Shown here: positions 1 through 8,134 of the stretch, one piece after another
How positions within the stretch are numbered: the first letter of the stretch is position 1
How the letters are laid out: the number at the start of each line of letters is the position of its first letter
Origin: CAYVVD01 sp964454975
Lineage (GTDB): Bacteria; Bacteroidota; Ignavibacteria; Kapaibacteriales; UBA2268
DNA length: 64,000 nt
Assembly: GCA_964454975.1 (NCBI GenBank)
Contig: CAYVVD010000001.1
Location: 62,001-126,000 of the forward strand
Direction: 5' to 3'
The notes under the pieces: generated by a model
Told to the model about the DNA's origin: nothing
Seen by the model: the letters and a program-made list of their open reading frames with translations, nothing else
Database searches by the model: none
Position numbers and translations under genes: made by a program

Positions 1-167
1 TAAATCGAAGTTTGGGCAGAGCGTTTACATGTATATCTTTTGGGTAATGCTGAACGTGGAATGATTATCTCCGAGCTGTAAATCTCCCTGAACCACCCAT
101 TTTCGGGGTGCACTTTTAGCCCGAGTTCCCCGATTATTTTATCTGCATCATTTTCTGAATAAATCAT
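1..167 (-). CDS. Cupin superfamily protein (DUF985/Cupin_5), N-terminal part, cut by window edge
   Basis: Reading leftwards from the ATG at 165-167 gives 55 codons open to the window edge. The peptide contains IIGELGLKVHPENGWFREIY, which matches the N-terminal signature of the DUF985 cupin family (L-x2-L-x-L-x2-HPEGG-[WY]-[FY]-RE-x-Y), then a basic stretch ending RSAQTSI where family members read ...TAIYFLL. The family is a small single-domain cupin of unclear physiological role. The start lies inside the end of the upstream IF-2B-family gene: the two frames overlap by 20 bases, so they are probably co-transcribed and translationally coupled. The metal-site and C-terminal half lie outside the window, so activity cannot be judged. 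Confidence 0.8.
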   Translation of the reverse strand, partial: MIYSENDADKIIGELGLKVHPENGWFREIYSSEIIIPRSALPKRYTCKRSAQTSI

Positions 168-888
168 CAGTAAAATACCCGCTTATTAATGAATTATCTA
201 TATAATCAAATCCATTTTCAGGAATTAACACCCTTGTTTGCTTGAAAGACTCTGCAATAATAAAATAGGGTATCTCTTCCTTAGCATATTCAGCAAGCCC
301 GGCAGAAGGAGTACCGTTTATTGCGTTTCCTATAGAATCAAATGCATCAGCTCCGGTTATTATGATGCTGTCTTTATAATCGAAGTAATTTGATTTTATA
401 ATTTCACAATCAATTCCGGTATTCTTAAGAATATTTTGGGTGATTTCGGCGTAATCTGACCCCTTCCAGGGAGAACTTGCAACTTTGTAGCTTAATTTCA
501 GCTTCTTTTGTTTTAAGTACTTAGCCATTTCTGCAAATGTGCTGCTGAAGGAACATGTTACAATTATATTTATTTTATTTCTGATTATATGCTCGTACGC
601 TTTCCTGAAACAAATCATCCGGCATTTTACTGGGATTGATTTTATTTCAATGTAATTAAAAGTACCATCCCTATATTGCAGCAATGAATAATTAATCAGA
701 TTTTGCAATGCAGCCATCGTTGGCTTGGTATTTATAATCTTATTGGCTATTTCTTTGGAATTATTAATTCCGGCATCAACGACATACCTTTTAAAAATAT
801 CGATTCCCTTAAGGGCAATTTGAGTGCTTCCGCTTTTATAGTCATCCCTAAGTTCTCTTAAGTCGTTATCTAAGTCCATTGTATTCAT
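148..888 (-). CDS. Initiation factor 2B alpha/beta/delta-family protein (sugar-phosphate isomerase-like)
   Basis: About 246 residues. The N-terminal helical part has LRELRDDYKSGSTQIALKG, resembling the D-R-x-SGA-x-x-[IL]-A motif of archaeal aIF-2B and ribose-1,5-bisphosphate isomerase. The C-terminal Rossmann-like half has IIITGADAF, GNAINGTPSAGLAEYA and PYFIIAESFK, which line up with GADA-x(5)-G-x-x-N-K-x-GT and the P-[FV]-[YI]-V-[AL] strand of the family. In bacteria such proteins act as sugar-phosphate isomerases (MtnA and R15P isomerase relatives) rather than translation factors; the substrate here is unknown. The frame stays open to 1017, but the extra 43 residues are hydrophobic and overlap the divergent gene, so I chose the ATG at 886-888; the ATG at 877-879 is equally possible. 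The gene overlaps the cupin gene by 20 bases. Confidence 0.75.
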   Translation of the reverse strand: MNTMDLDNDLRELRDDYKSGSTQIALKGIDIFKRYVVDAGINNSKEIANKIINTKPTMAALQNLINYSLLQYRDGTFNYIEIKSIPVKCRMICFRKAYEHIIRNKINIIVTCSFSSTFAEMAKYLKQKKLKLSYKVASSPWKGSDYAEITQNILKNTGIDCEIIKSNYFDYKDSIIITGADAFDSIGNAINGTPSAGLAEYAKEEIPYFIIAESFKQTRVLIPENGFDYIDNSLISGYFTDDLFRK

Positions 889-993
889 CAACTTGTTCTT
901 TGCAAAAGAAAAATTATTAAGTATTTTGCATAATGCAGCATCATCAAGATAAGATACAAACAGGTAATTTAAGAAAACAAAACAGGTAAGGGC

Positions 994-2184
994 ATGGACA
1001 AGGCAAAAACTTATCAAATGTTTGCCAAGGGATTCTTCTTTGCGTTTTTATTTGCACTACATCTGTATGTAATACATGAATTAACATTTACTGAACTGGA
1101 TACGACAATAGTCCAGCATGGCCGGATGGCAATTGACGACCTGGACGGGGATTTACATCATGTGCATAAGGGATTCTTCCACGCTTTGAACTTCATACAT
1201 CTAATTACAAGGATATCCTATGAATACTCAATGATGTATCTACTGGGAACAATCCTTACTCTTACATCGATAGCCATTTTTAAGTCGCTGAAGCTAATGT
1301 TGGGGAATACTTTCCACGAAATTTTCTACCTGCTGATGTCAGGTGTGCTATCATTTGTTTCAGGGATATATGTGCCTTTCTTCAGTGAGTTCATATACCT
1401 CGGTCATGGCAGCCCGAATCTCTGGCACAATGCAACTTTCATTATGGTCAAGTTCTTTGCCATAGTTTCATTCTATGTGATTATGCGTTTCTATGGAGAT
1501 GAAAAGCTCAGGAACAATATCGGTTATTTAATATGGATGGCTGTCAGCATACTGCTTACTATATATATGAAGCCTACTTTTGCAATGATATTCATTCCTG
1601 CTGTTTCGATATATGTGCTTGCCAACAGGCTCAAAGAAACAGATTACATTTGGAAAACGGCAGTAGTTGTTCTACCAAGCGTGCTCATTATGGGTATAAT
1701 GTACTTCCTGTTTTATGGACAGGCCGATCCAAATGACCCTTATGAAGGCCGCTCGCTAGGATTTGAATTTCTTTCCGTTTGGCGCTACTGGACGCCAAGT
1801 ATTTTTGGCTCATTCCTGCTGGTGTTTGCCTTTCCTCTTTATATACTCATAGTCAGGTTCAAACAGGCTTTGAATGATAAATACCAGTTTGTTACCTGGC
1901 TGATGGTTCTGTTTGGCATGGCTTTGTTTGCGCTTGTCGCTGAGAAGAATGCAGATGGTGAAATGGTAAAATTTTCATATTATATGAATTGGATTGGCGG
2001 TTACCTTATTTCTATGATTTTTGCTTTTATTAATTCTTTCGCAGAACTTATGCGCTGGACAAACGAAGAAGAAAATCCCGAAGCAAATATTAAGATATGG
2101 GTAGCAGTTTCATTACTTGCATTACACACTATGTCCGGTATATTCCATTTCCTGAAAATAATCGACATAAAACTATTGGTTTAA
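994..2184 (+). CDS. Polytopic inner-membrane protein of unknown function
   Basis: 396 residues with about nine or ten hydrophobic segments, the first at residues 11-28, then a His/Asp-rich extracytoplasmic-looking stretch at about 35-60 (GDLHHVHKG), then closely spaced helices. A loop near residue 130 reads YLGHGSPNLWHN. The plan of one N-terminal helix, a long polar loop and then many helices resembles GT-C membrane glycosyltransferases, but no diagnostic motif is firm and I do not assign a family. It is divergent from the IF-2B-family gene (about 105 bases apart) and is followed after 2 bases by a TPR lipoprotein, so these two probably form an operon. Confidence 0.7.
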   Translation: MDKAKTYQMFAKGFFFAFLFALHLYVIHELTFTELDTTIVQHGRMAIDDLDGDLHHVHKGFFHALNFIHLITRISYEYSMMYLLGTILTLTSIAIFKSLKLMLGNTFHEIFYLLMSGVLSFVSGIYVPFFSEFIYLGHGSPNLWHNATFIMVKFFAIVSFYVIMRFYGDEKLRNNIGYLIWMAVSILLTIYMKPTFAMIFIPAVSIYVLANRLKETDYIWKTAVVVLPSVLIMGIMYFLFYGQADPNDPYEGRSLGFEFLSVWRYWTPSIFGSFLLVFAFPLYILIVRFKQALNDKYQFVTWLMVLFGMALFALVAEKNADGEMVKFSYYMNWIGGYLISMIFAFINSFAELMRWTNEEENPEANIKIWVAVSLLALHTMSGIFHFLKIIDIKLLV

Positions 2185-2186
2185 AA

Positions 2187-2798
2187 ATGAAATCAGTTAT
2201 AATGAATATGAAAGCTATTCTATTTGTGATAATAACACTTGTTTTAACATCCTGCTTTGAAGAACCAAGCGGCAGGGGGCTTTGGAAATATGAAAAGCAC
2301 ACTCCTTTAACAAACTACAAGGAGAACAGGATTGAAGCCAAAGCTCTTCGCAAAGCTCGTGAACTGGTTGAAAAAGGCAAACATGAGGAAGCTATTGATT
2401 ACTTTTTAACCGCTAAGAAAAAGTATCCCGATCACCCCGAAATTCTGCTCGAATTAGGCCTTGCATATTATGCACTCAAAAGGTTTGAGGATGCAAAAAA
2501 TGAATTTATTGCCGTGATTACTGCGAATCCTAAAGTAGCGAGGGGACATATGCACCTTGGCAGAGTTTACTTTATGCAGAAGGATCTTGAAAAGGCAGAG
2601 AAATTATGGATTAAGGCGGTTGAAGTAAATCCAAAGTTGTGGGATGCATATTATCACCTGATTAAATATTACTTCTATCTTGGTGATGCCGAAAAAATGA
2701 AACAATACCTTGTTATGCTTAAAGAAAACGGCGGAGAGGTTTCCGAAGATGTAAGGAGAGTGATTACATCAAAGCCGAACCAGGTTAACCAGCAATAA
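2187..2798 (+). CDS. TPR-repeat lipoprotein
   Basis: 203 residues from the ATG at 2187, two bases after the stop of the membrane protein. A frame-open start at 2097 would put the signal peptide in the middle of the protein, so it is not used. The N-terminus is a lipoprotein signal with lipobox VLTSC (Cys23). Residues about 55-180 form three tetratricopeptide-like helix pairs; segments such as EILLELGLAYYALKRFEDAK and HLGRVYFMQKDLEKAEKLW show the TPR pattern of A8, Y11, A20 and P32. TPR lipoproteins act as periplasmic scaffolds for envelope complexes; the partner is unknown. The last 14 bases overlap the convergent flippase-like gene. Confidence 0.85.
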   Translation: MKSVIMNMKAILFVIITLVLTSCFEEPSGRGLWKYEKHTPLTNYKENRIEAKALRKARELVEKGKHEEAIDYFLTAKKKYPDHPEILLELGLAYYALKRFEDAKNEFIAVITANPKVARGHMHLGRVYFMQKDLEKAEKLWIKAVEVNPKLWDAYYHLIKYYFYLGDAEKMKQYLVMLKENGGEVSEDVRRVITSKPNQVNQQ

Positions 2799-3828
2799 GC
2801 TTTTTTATCTCTTTTGCTGATGTTCCCGATACGAACATCATCACAATCCCGCCAAGCATGACAGCTACATATTGCCCGAAATGCATTGCAAAAGCATAGG
2901 CGATGGCAGTTGCGTCGTCACATTCGATTCCCAAGGCTTTTATTGCAATTAATGCCCCTGCCTCGAAAGTACCCCATGCGCCCGGTGCGGAAGGGATAGC
3001 CGCTCCTGCAATTGAAAAGGACGTAATAATCAATGCTTCAGGGAAATTTATAACAAAACCCTCAAAACCAAATGAAAGAAGGTATGTCCCGATCGCCAAT
3101 GCCAACCACACCAGGAAACTCTGAACCAATATAAACGCTATATTCCTGGCGCTTCTAAATGATTCAAGCCCTCGAGCAAGTTCAGAAATAAAACGGGAAG
3201 CTTTATTAGAAATAAAATTTCCAATTAACGGGAGCCTGGAAAGGAATTTAAATATTAGCAGGCGCGGCTTTTCAATTGCAAGCAATAGAATAAATACCAG
3301 CAAAGCTAAACAAAGCAGGGAAAGGGACTGAATAGCTCCATAAACAAAGTCGCCGGAAATCGAGGCTCCGAAAAGCTCAATAGTCTCGGAATCATTGCCA
3401 AAGTCAGGAAGAAAGATTACTGAAATTCCTATAAACAGAAGCAATGTAACTGCATCCATAAACCTGTCTGTCAATGCTGTTGCGGTAGTAAACGCTATAC
3501 TTGTTTTAAACATCTTCACACCCATAGCAACTCGGGCAATCTCGCCAATTTTTCCGGGTAATATATTATTAATAGCAAGTCCGATGTTGACCGGCGCTGA
3601 TGCATCAACTGCATTAATATGATAAGAGGGAAGAAAAAGCAGAGCCCAGCGTTTTCCTCTTAGCGCAAGGTTTATACCTGTTGTTAGAATAACAACAAGA
3701 ATGTAAATTGGATTAGCAAGCTTCAGTGATTCAATAATTTCCTTAAAAGGAACCAGGTAAATGATACCGGCAATTATTGCTGCGCTTATGAATATCCCTA
3801 TGATTGATATAATATATTTCTTTGTTAT
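2785..3828 (-). CDS. Flippase-like / lysylphosphatidylglycerol synthase TM-domain protein (UPF0104), no canonical start codon
   Basis: The downstream part has the membrane domain of the AglD/YbhN/MprF-TM family: NNILPGKIGEIARVAMGVKM matches N-x-x-LP-x-R-x-GE-x-x-R, and a later SAPGAWGTFEAG matches the P-x-x-P-G-[AG]-x-G-x-x-E motif. The family has about 300-340 residues and is linked to lipid or lipid-sugar translocation. The first in-frame ATG (3523-3525) would begin after the conserved motif and lose the first helices. The frame is open up to 3882 with clear family sequence (GINLALRGKRWALL) but contains no ATG, GTG or TTG. An AAGGGA (3840-3835 on the minus strand) lies six bases before an ATA at 3828-3826, giving 347 residues. 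I therefore place the start there tentatively. Confidence 0.7.
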   Translation of the reverse strand: MTKKYIISIIGIFISAAIIAGIIYLVPFKEIIESLKLANPIYILVVILTTGINLALRGKRWALLFLPSYHINAVDASAPVNIGLAINNILPGKIGEIARVAMGVKMFKTSIAFTTATALTDRFMDAVTLLLFIGISVIFLPDFGNDSETIELFGASISGDFVYGAIQSLSLLCLALLVFILLLAIEKPRLLIFKFLSRLPLIGNFISNKASRFISELARGLESFRSARNIAFILVQSFLVWLALAIGTYLLSFGFEGFVINFPEALIITSFSIAGAAIPSAPGAWGTFEAGALIAIKALGIECDDATAIAYAFAMHFGQYVAVMLGGIVMMFVSGTSAKEIKKLIAG

Positions 3829-3866
3829 TTTATGTCCCTTTTGGAAAAAGACAAATATCGGAAAAA

Positions 3867-4265
3867 ATGAATATTTACGGAATTATAATACTTTCAACAC
3901 TCTTATTGGGATTTATTCTCAAACTTGTCGCTGATTTCCTGAATATTAAAAATTTGGGTAATAAAATCCCCCAAGAACTCGAGGACGTTTACTGCCCGAG
4001 AAAATATGAAAAATCATGTAAGTACACAAAAACACGAACAAAGTTAGGAATAATCTCATCAACCTTTGGGCTTCTGTTGCTAATAGTTTTCTGGTTTACA
4101 GGAGGATTCAACTATGTTGATGAAATTGCACGATGTTATTCAAATAATTATTTATGGCAAGGTTTAATTTTCACGGGTATTCTAATGTTTGGCTGCTTTC
4201 TTCTGTCCCTTCCTTTTTCGATTCAGCTTCCATTTCTACACCAATTTCCTCCAGTGCTTCCTTAA
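3867..4265 (+). pseudogene. Truncated CAAX prenyl protease-type (M48/Ste24) N-terminal fragment
   Basis: 132 residues from the ATG at 3867. Two N-terminal helices and the stretch KIPQELEDVYCPRKYEKSCK followed by YTKTRTKLGIISS match the Peptidase_M48_N domain (P-x-E-F-x-x-x-[YF]-x-x-E-K-Y-x-K-S-x-x-Y). Similarity stops abruptly after SLPFSI, where family members continue into [YS]-x-T-F-x-[IV]-E-E-x-[FH]-GFN. Here a short Leu/Pro-rich tail and a TAA follow. The HExxH zinc site and the rest of the roughly 400-residue enzyme are absent in all frames up to the next gene, so this is the head of a deleted gene and no active protease. It is divergent from the flippase-like gene, about 40 bases apart. 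Confidence 0.7.
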
Positions 4266-4371
4266 TTTAATGTCAATTTGTTAAATACTTTTAAACCATA
4301 TCCCGCTTGTGATTGTCTAATCTCTAAACACTTATAATTCACTATTTATCACTTATGCGGGAGGATGTGGA

Positions 4372-5046
4372 ATGAAATTCCCGGCATCAAAGATGACTGC
4401 TTTTGCCCTTGCGGCGCTTTTAGCACTGATTGGACTTGCTTCATGCGAAAAAGGTGATACACCTTTGGAAGCAAATACAGAAGATTTTTCGGAATTTGAA
4501 TTCCTGCTCTACGACATAGAGCTTGAGACAGAAACAGCTATGACTGAGGCTACACTCGACGAAGAAATTTCACTTACTTACGAAGGTGATTTTGTTACTG
4601 AACCCGTTTCTTACCTGGAAAACAAACCACAATTCAGGAAACACAAACAAGCTAAGATATTATTGTACCTTGTTCTCCGTGAACTAAACCTTAACGATGA
4701 GCAAAAGGAACTCGTATATGGATTTTGGGCTGATCACAGGAAATGTGTGATTGAAGCAAAAATTAAACTCTTCAAGTCCCAGATGGAAATTATTAAGGCT
4801 GCAAATGAAGAAAGAAAATTGATTCTTGATTTGCTGAAAGATAGTGTGATTACACGCGAGGAGGCAATTACTAAGCTAATTCAGCTTAATATCAAAACAC
4901 GCAAAGCTCTTTATGAGAATCCGCTGAGAATTGAAACAATGGAAGCCATAAAAGAATGCCGCATTGCATTTATGGCAAACATCAGCTCAATTCTTGATGA
5001 AGAGCAACTTGCAAAATGGAACAGTTTTCTTGAAGGAATCGGGTAA
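4372..5046 (+). CDS. Lipoprotein with Spy/CpxP (LTXXQ)-like helical region
   Basis: 224 residues. The lipoprotein signal ends at lipobox GLASC (Cys25). Residues about 26-85 are acidic and probably disordered. Residues about 90-222 are helical and charged; ELNLNDEQKELVYGFW and the terminal SSILDEEQLAKWNSFL have the LTxEQ-x(n)-L-x-x-EQ-x-x-[KQ]-[WY] pattern of Spy/CpxP-type periplasmic chaperones and of Bacteroidota homologues. This suggests an envelope-stress or protein-binding role, but the similarity is pattern-level only. A GGGAGGA stands seven bases before the ATG. The gene is monocistronic: it is followed by a hairpin terminator and a convergent gene. Confidence 0.7.
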   Translation: MKFPASKMTAFALAALLALIGLASCEKGDTPLEANTEDFSEFEFLLYDIELETETAMTEATLDEEISLTYEGDFVTEPVSYLENKPQFRKHKQAKILLYLVLRELNLNDEQKELVYGFWADHRKCVIEAKIKLFKSQMEIIKAANEERKLILDLLKDSVITREEAITKLIQLNIKTRKALYENPLRIETMEAIKECRIAFMANISSILDEEQLAKWNSFLEGIG

Positions 5047-5065
5047 TAATAGAATTAAAGACAAA

Positions 5066-5098
5066 TTAAGGGTTGTTCTTTAGGGGGACAACCCTTAA
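5066..5098. terminator. Bidirectional hairpin terminator candidate
   Basis: A perfect 11-bp inverted repeat, TTAAGGGTTGT / ACAACCCTTAA, with an 11-base loop. It lies between the convergent Spy-like lipoprotein gene (stop 5046) and the pseudo-rhomboid gene (stop 5155). There is no long T-run after the stem on the plus strand, so Rho-independence is not certain. Confidence 0.6.
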
Positions 5099-5154
5099 CA
5101 ATTTCGGAATACGGAATTACGAATGAAAGAATTGTAAATTTCCTGAACTAAGTA

Positions 5155-6018
5155 CTATTTAATCGTTTTGGAATATTCTTTAAGGAAGTCCCACTCGTCT
5201 TTAGAGAGAGCTTGTTTCCCCAGAGTATTCATCTTATCGAGTATTTTGTTCAGCTGCTCTTCATTTTCGAGCGGGTCCCTGCTGAAAAAAATTCTATGTA
5301 CGCATTTTATTTCATTGTATTTTAAGGATTCTTCGGACGATACCATTGCAGGTCTGTAGTTAGGCTCATCTTCGCTAAATTCCTCCACAGGTTCAGATTT
5401 GGATTTAGAAGAGCTCCGCCTTTTGAAAGACACCTGGAAAGCTGTCAGCAGGCTCATCACAAGGCCAAAAGCCAGTGGGGAAAGTGTAATTGCAATACCA
5501 TCATTGTAATAATAAAAACTCATTACTTTTGATGCTAACCATAATATAAATACTACGCTAATCAGCATCCAGTTTTTTATTTTAAACAGACCGAAAACTC
5601 TTCTTTTCTCAAAACCATAAAATACTACTGAAAGTGTCATAAAGTACAAGGCAACGCCTTCCATACCGCCCAAAGTAACATCCATTCCCCAGAATGCAAC
5701 AGTAGTAATAACACCTTGCGAGAGTACAAGCATACCTATTAACAAGGGGAAGTGAAACTTGGATACACTTTCTTCAATCTTATTCGAAAAAATGAAAAAA
5801 GTAGCCAGAAAGATAAAAACTGATTCTGTGCTTCCATAAGCGAATGGAAATGTAAACAGTCTCCAAGCCTCGAGATTTCCAATAATCAGGCTTGGATTTA
5901 GCTCGAGTAATGTAGATATTTTCCCGCCTGTTACAAAGTCAAGTATATATACAATGCCTGTTACAACAAGCAGGTCTTTTGTAAATTTCGAATACTCTAT
6001 GTTTTTAAATCCGGCCAT
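5155..6018 (-). CDS. Catalytically dead rhomboid-family membrane protein
   Basis: 287 residues with about six helices in residues 15-200, then a charged cytoplasmic tail. EAWRLFTFPF at about residue 50 matches the WRLFT motif of rhomboids. In the helix that should carry the catalytic serine (G-x-S-G) the sequence is GMEG, with Glu120 in the serine position, and no His-x-x-H-x-x-G helix follows. The tail ends LNKILDKMNTLGKQALSKDE, the small C-terminal helical domain (I-L-x-K-[IL]-x-x-x-G-x-x-[SA]-L-[ST]-x-x-E) seen on Bacteroidota rhomboids. It is therefore a pseudoprotease, possibly a membrane scaffold. It is last in a nuoE - lipoprotein - rhomboid operon and its ATG shares one base with the preceding stop (TAATG). 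Confidence 0.75.
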   Translation of the reverse strand: MAGFKNIEYSKFTKDLLVVTGIVYILDFVTGGKISTLLELNPSLIIGNLEAWRLFTFPFAYGSTESVFIFLATFFIFSNKIEESVSKFHFPLLIGMLVLSQGVITTVAFWGMDVTLGGMEGVALYFMTLSVVFYGFEKRRVFGLFKIKNWMLISVVFILWLASKVMSFYYYNDGIAITLSPLAFGLVMSLLTAFQVSFKRRSSSKSKSEPVEEFSEDEPNYRPAMVSSEESLKYNEIKCVHRIFFSRDPLENEEQLNKILDKMNTLGKQALSKDEWDFLKEYSKTIK

Positions 6019-8117
6019 TATTTTATTTCTAAAGTAATTACCCCGTTTTCCGGTCCGTGATGAGAAGGACGGGGCGCATAGTCTAAATTCAGGTACTCCG
6101 GTTCTGAATATTTTTTCGCATCGTCATGGTACGAAAACCCGAAAGGAATAGACGTACCTGGTCCAAAAATAATATCGTCATTTCCGTCGGATTCCGTATC
6201 CATCGGACGCATAAATTCTACAACCCAGTATCCATTTGAGTACTTGCCTTTGGCAGTAATGTCTCCCCTGGAAGAAAAGAAACTCTGTTGTAGCCTTAGT
6301 TTCCATCCGGGGACCTGGTCGCCCTTGCTCCAAGAGCTACCGGTTGCAGGATTGTTGGCATCGAGGTTCTCCTGTGTATCCATCCACAGGAATTTTGATT
6401 TATCGAGGCCATTATTGTCCCCGCCGGCAACGCTGACAGGTTTATTATCAATCCCGTCAGGACTGAAGTTTGGAATAGTAAAAACATTTCCTGGTATATC
6501 ACCCCTGCGCTGATTCCAGAAATCAGGATTTGCATCGTCATTTCCCATTGCATGGTAATCGTCAGCAAACCCCTGGGGATTTGTTGTACCGGCTTTCCAA
6601 TACCATACGTCAATCTTTCCTTTCGAAGGATAAAACCCACTTTCATAATTAAGAAAGTTTTCGGTGATATGGCATGATGTAAGACAGCCGTCCTGTGCAA
6701 AAGTTCTACCGTTATCGCCGGAAACATTGCCTGTAATCGGGAATGCGAAACTGATGCCATCCTGGCCATCGTCCTGGATAGCCCAGCTTTCGCCTGAATT
6801 GTAATCGCCACCATTATACACAATCCTGTTCGGAACTTCATCTCGTGTGTCGTCCATCACCTTCACGAGGAAGTAAATATTTGTCCCGTCGTTAACAGAT
6901 TTTATTGAAGCGCTATATGTCATATTTCCAGGTTGTGTGGATTCAAGCTGTATCAAATTTAACTGCAGTTCCTGTGCAGCAGCCCAAGCTCCGTCATTAT
7001 CATTACCATCAATTACCGGGCTGTTTGATACTTTTGCTGATATTACTTTGGAATCTTTAGGAGGTTCATGTCCGATGGCCTTTAATGTAAGAGGCAATTG
7101 GGTCCCGCTTTCAAATTCAATTATTGCCTGGGCATTTACATCCGATGATTTTGTCGGTTCGAACATTACATTGAAGCTGACCTGGGATTCACCAGCGAGG
7201 TTATAAGGCAGCACCAGGTTTCCTGAGAAATCAGGGTCAGGAAATGTGATTCCTGTTATCGTGGCATCCGTACAGGCCTCGTTCATTACCATTGCTTCAA
7301 GTGTTTTGCTTTCGCCCAGGTTTACAGTGCCAAAGTCAAGAGTATTGTTTTCAAGGCTCACAGCATCATCAATAGTGCCTTTACCAATAATCTTAAATTG
7401 CACTATTGTATCTGTATCCAGGGCAAAAACCTTTTCGTATGTTTTACCATCAGTTGGGCTGAATGTTATGTCTATATCAGTTGTTTCCTGTGGCTGAAGA
7501 GTCTTGTTTGTCTGCGAAAGCGAGAAAACATTGTCCGGGTCTTCAAGCACTTCTGCATTCATTTCATAAGGCTGTTTAGATATGTTTTGAACAGTTATTG
7601 TTTTCACAATAGATTTGCCTGTCTTTGTAAGGCAGAAATTCATAGTGTCAGGTTTATTAAGAATTTTGAGTTCATGCACTCCGCGGCCCTCAAGCTGAAC
7701 AATAAACAGGTCAAAGTTTATATTAAATCCTGCTTTATGAAGCTTTATCGAGTCCGGTTCAAAAACAATAGTCAGTGTATCTGTGGTTTGAGGCTGTATT
7801 TTGCGGTTCGCGGCGGTTTCCGTTTTACGGAAGTATTTTGCATCAACACCCTCCCAGAGAAACCTTAGGTCATGGGCAGACAAATATGTGCTCTGGATAT
7901 AAACATTCGCATAGGCACTATCATTCCTGACTACATCCCCAAAATCAATTTTCAGGGGTGTTATTATCAATTTTTCATCAATTTTGGGGTCGTCATCACC
8001 TCCGTTGGTAGGTGAATCCTCTCCACAAGAAGATGTTATCAGCATCATCAAAGCAAATGAAAATGCCAGTAACCACAGGCCTTTAATTTTGTAAAACTGA
8101 GCCATTGTCCGCCTCAT
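6018..8117 (-). CDS. Lipoprotein with three DUF1573/HYDIN-like Ig domains and a C-terminal heme-binding EB_dh-like domain
   Basis: 699 residues. A signal sequence precedes a Cys at about residue 31 (ITSSCGED; Thr at -3 makes the lipobox imperfect). Residues about 45-350 hold three Ig-like units of the ASPM/SPD-2/Hydin type (repeated [LI]-x-F-G-x-V, then Q-x-x-T-D-[IT]-x-[IV]-x-F-x-P). Residues about 355-699 resemble the ethylbenzene dehydrogenase gamma/cytochrome c-552 heme-binding domain: an SPVIDGNDNDGAW opening, then long beta-rich sequence. Near residue 475 stands DGCLTSCHI, a CX3CH variant of the heme c motif. The likely place is the periplasm or outer membrane. It starts 17 bases after nuoE in the same direction. 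A second ATG four codons in is an equally good start. Confidence 0.7.
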   Translation of the reverse strand: MRRTMAQFYKIKGLWLLAFSFALMMLITSSCGEDSPTNGGDDDPKIDEKLIITPLKIDFGDVVRNDSAYANVYIQSTYLSAHDLRFLWEGVDAKYFRKTETAANRKIQPQTTDTLTIVFEPDSIKLHKAGFNINFDLFIVQLEGRGVHELKILNKPDTMNFCLTKTGKSIVKTITVQNISKQPYEMNAEVLEDPDNVFSLSQTNKTLQPQETTDIDITFSPTDGKTYEKVFALDTDTIVQFKIIGKGTIDDAVSLENNTLDFGTVNLGESKTLEAMVMNEACTDATITGITFPDPDFSGNLVLPYNLAGESQVSFNVMFEPTKSSDVNAQAIIEFESGTQLPLTLKAIGHEPPKDSKVISAKVSNSPVIDGNDNDGAWAAAQELQLNLIQLESTQPGNMTYSASIKSVNDGTNIYFLVKVMDDTRDEVPNRIVYNGGDYNSGESWAIQDDGQDGISFAFPITGNVSGDNGRTFAQDGCLTSCHITENFLNYESGFYPSKGKIDVWYWKAGTTNPQGFADDYHAMGNDDANPDFWNQRRGDIPGNVFTIPNFSPDGIDNKPVSVAGGDNNGLDKSKFLWMDTQENLDANNPATGSSWSKGDQVPGWKLRLQQSFFSSRGDITAKGKYSNGYWVVEFMRPMDTESDGNDDIIFGPGTSIPFGFSYHDDAKKYSEPEYLNLDYAPRPSHHGPENGVITLEIK

Positions 8118-8134
8118 TTAATAATAATACACAT

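Noticed and set aside
6296..6841. 181-residue minus-strand frame
   Set aside because: Frame-shifted shadow of the EB_dh-like domain; the true frame continues without a break through the same bases.
7398..7868. 156-residue plus-strand frame
   Set aside because: Antisense to the heme-type lipoprotein, whose Ig-like repeats are clearly coding on the minus strand.
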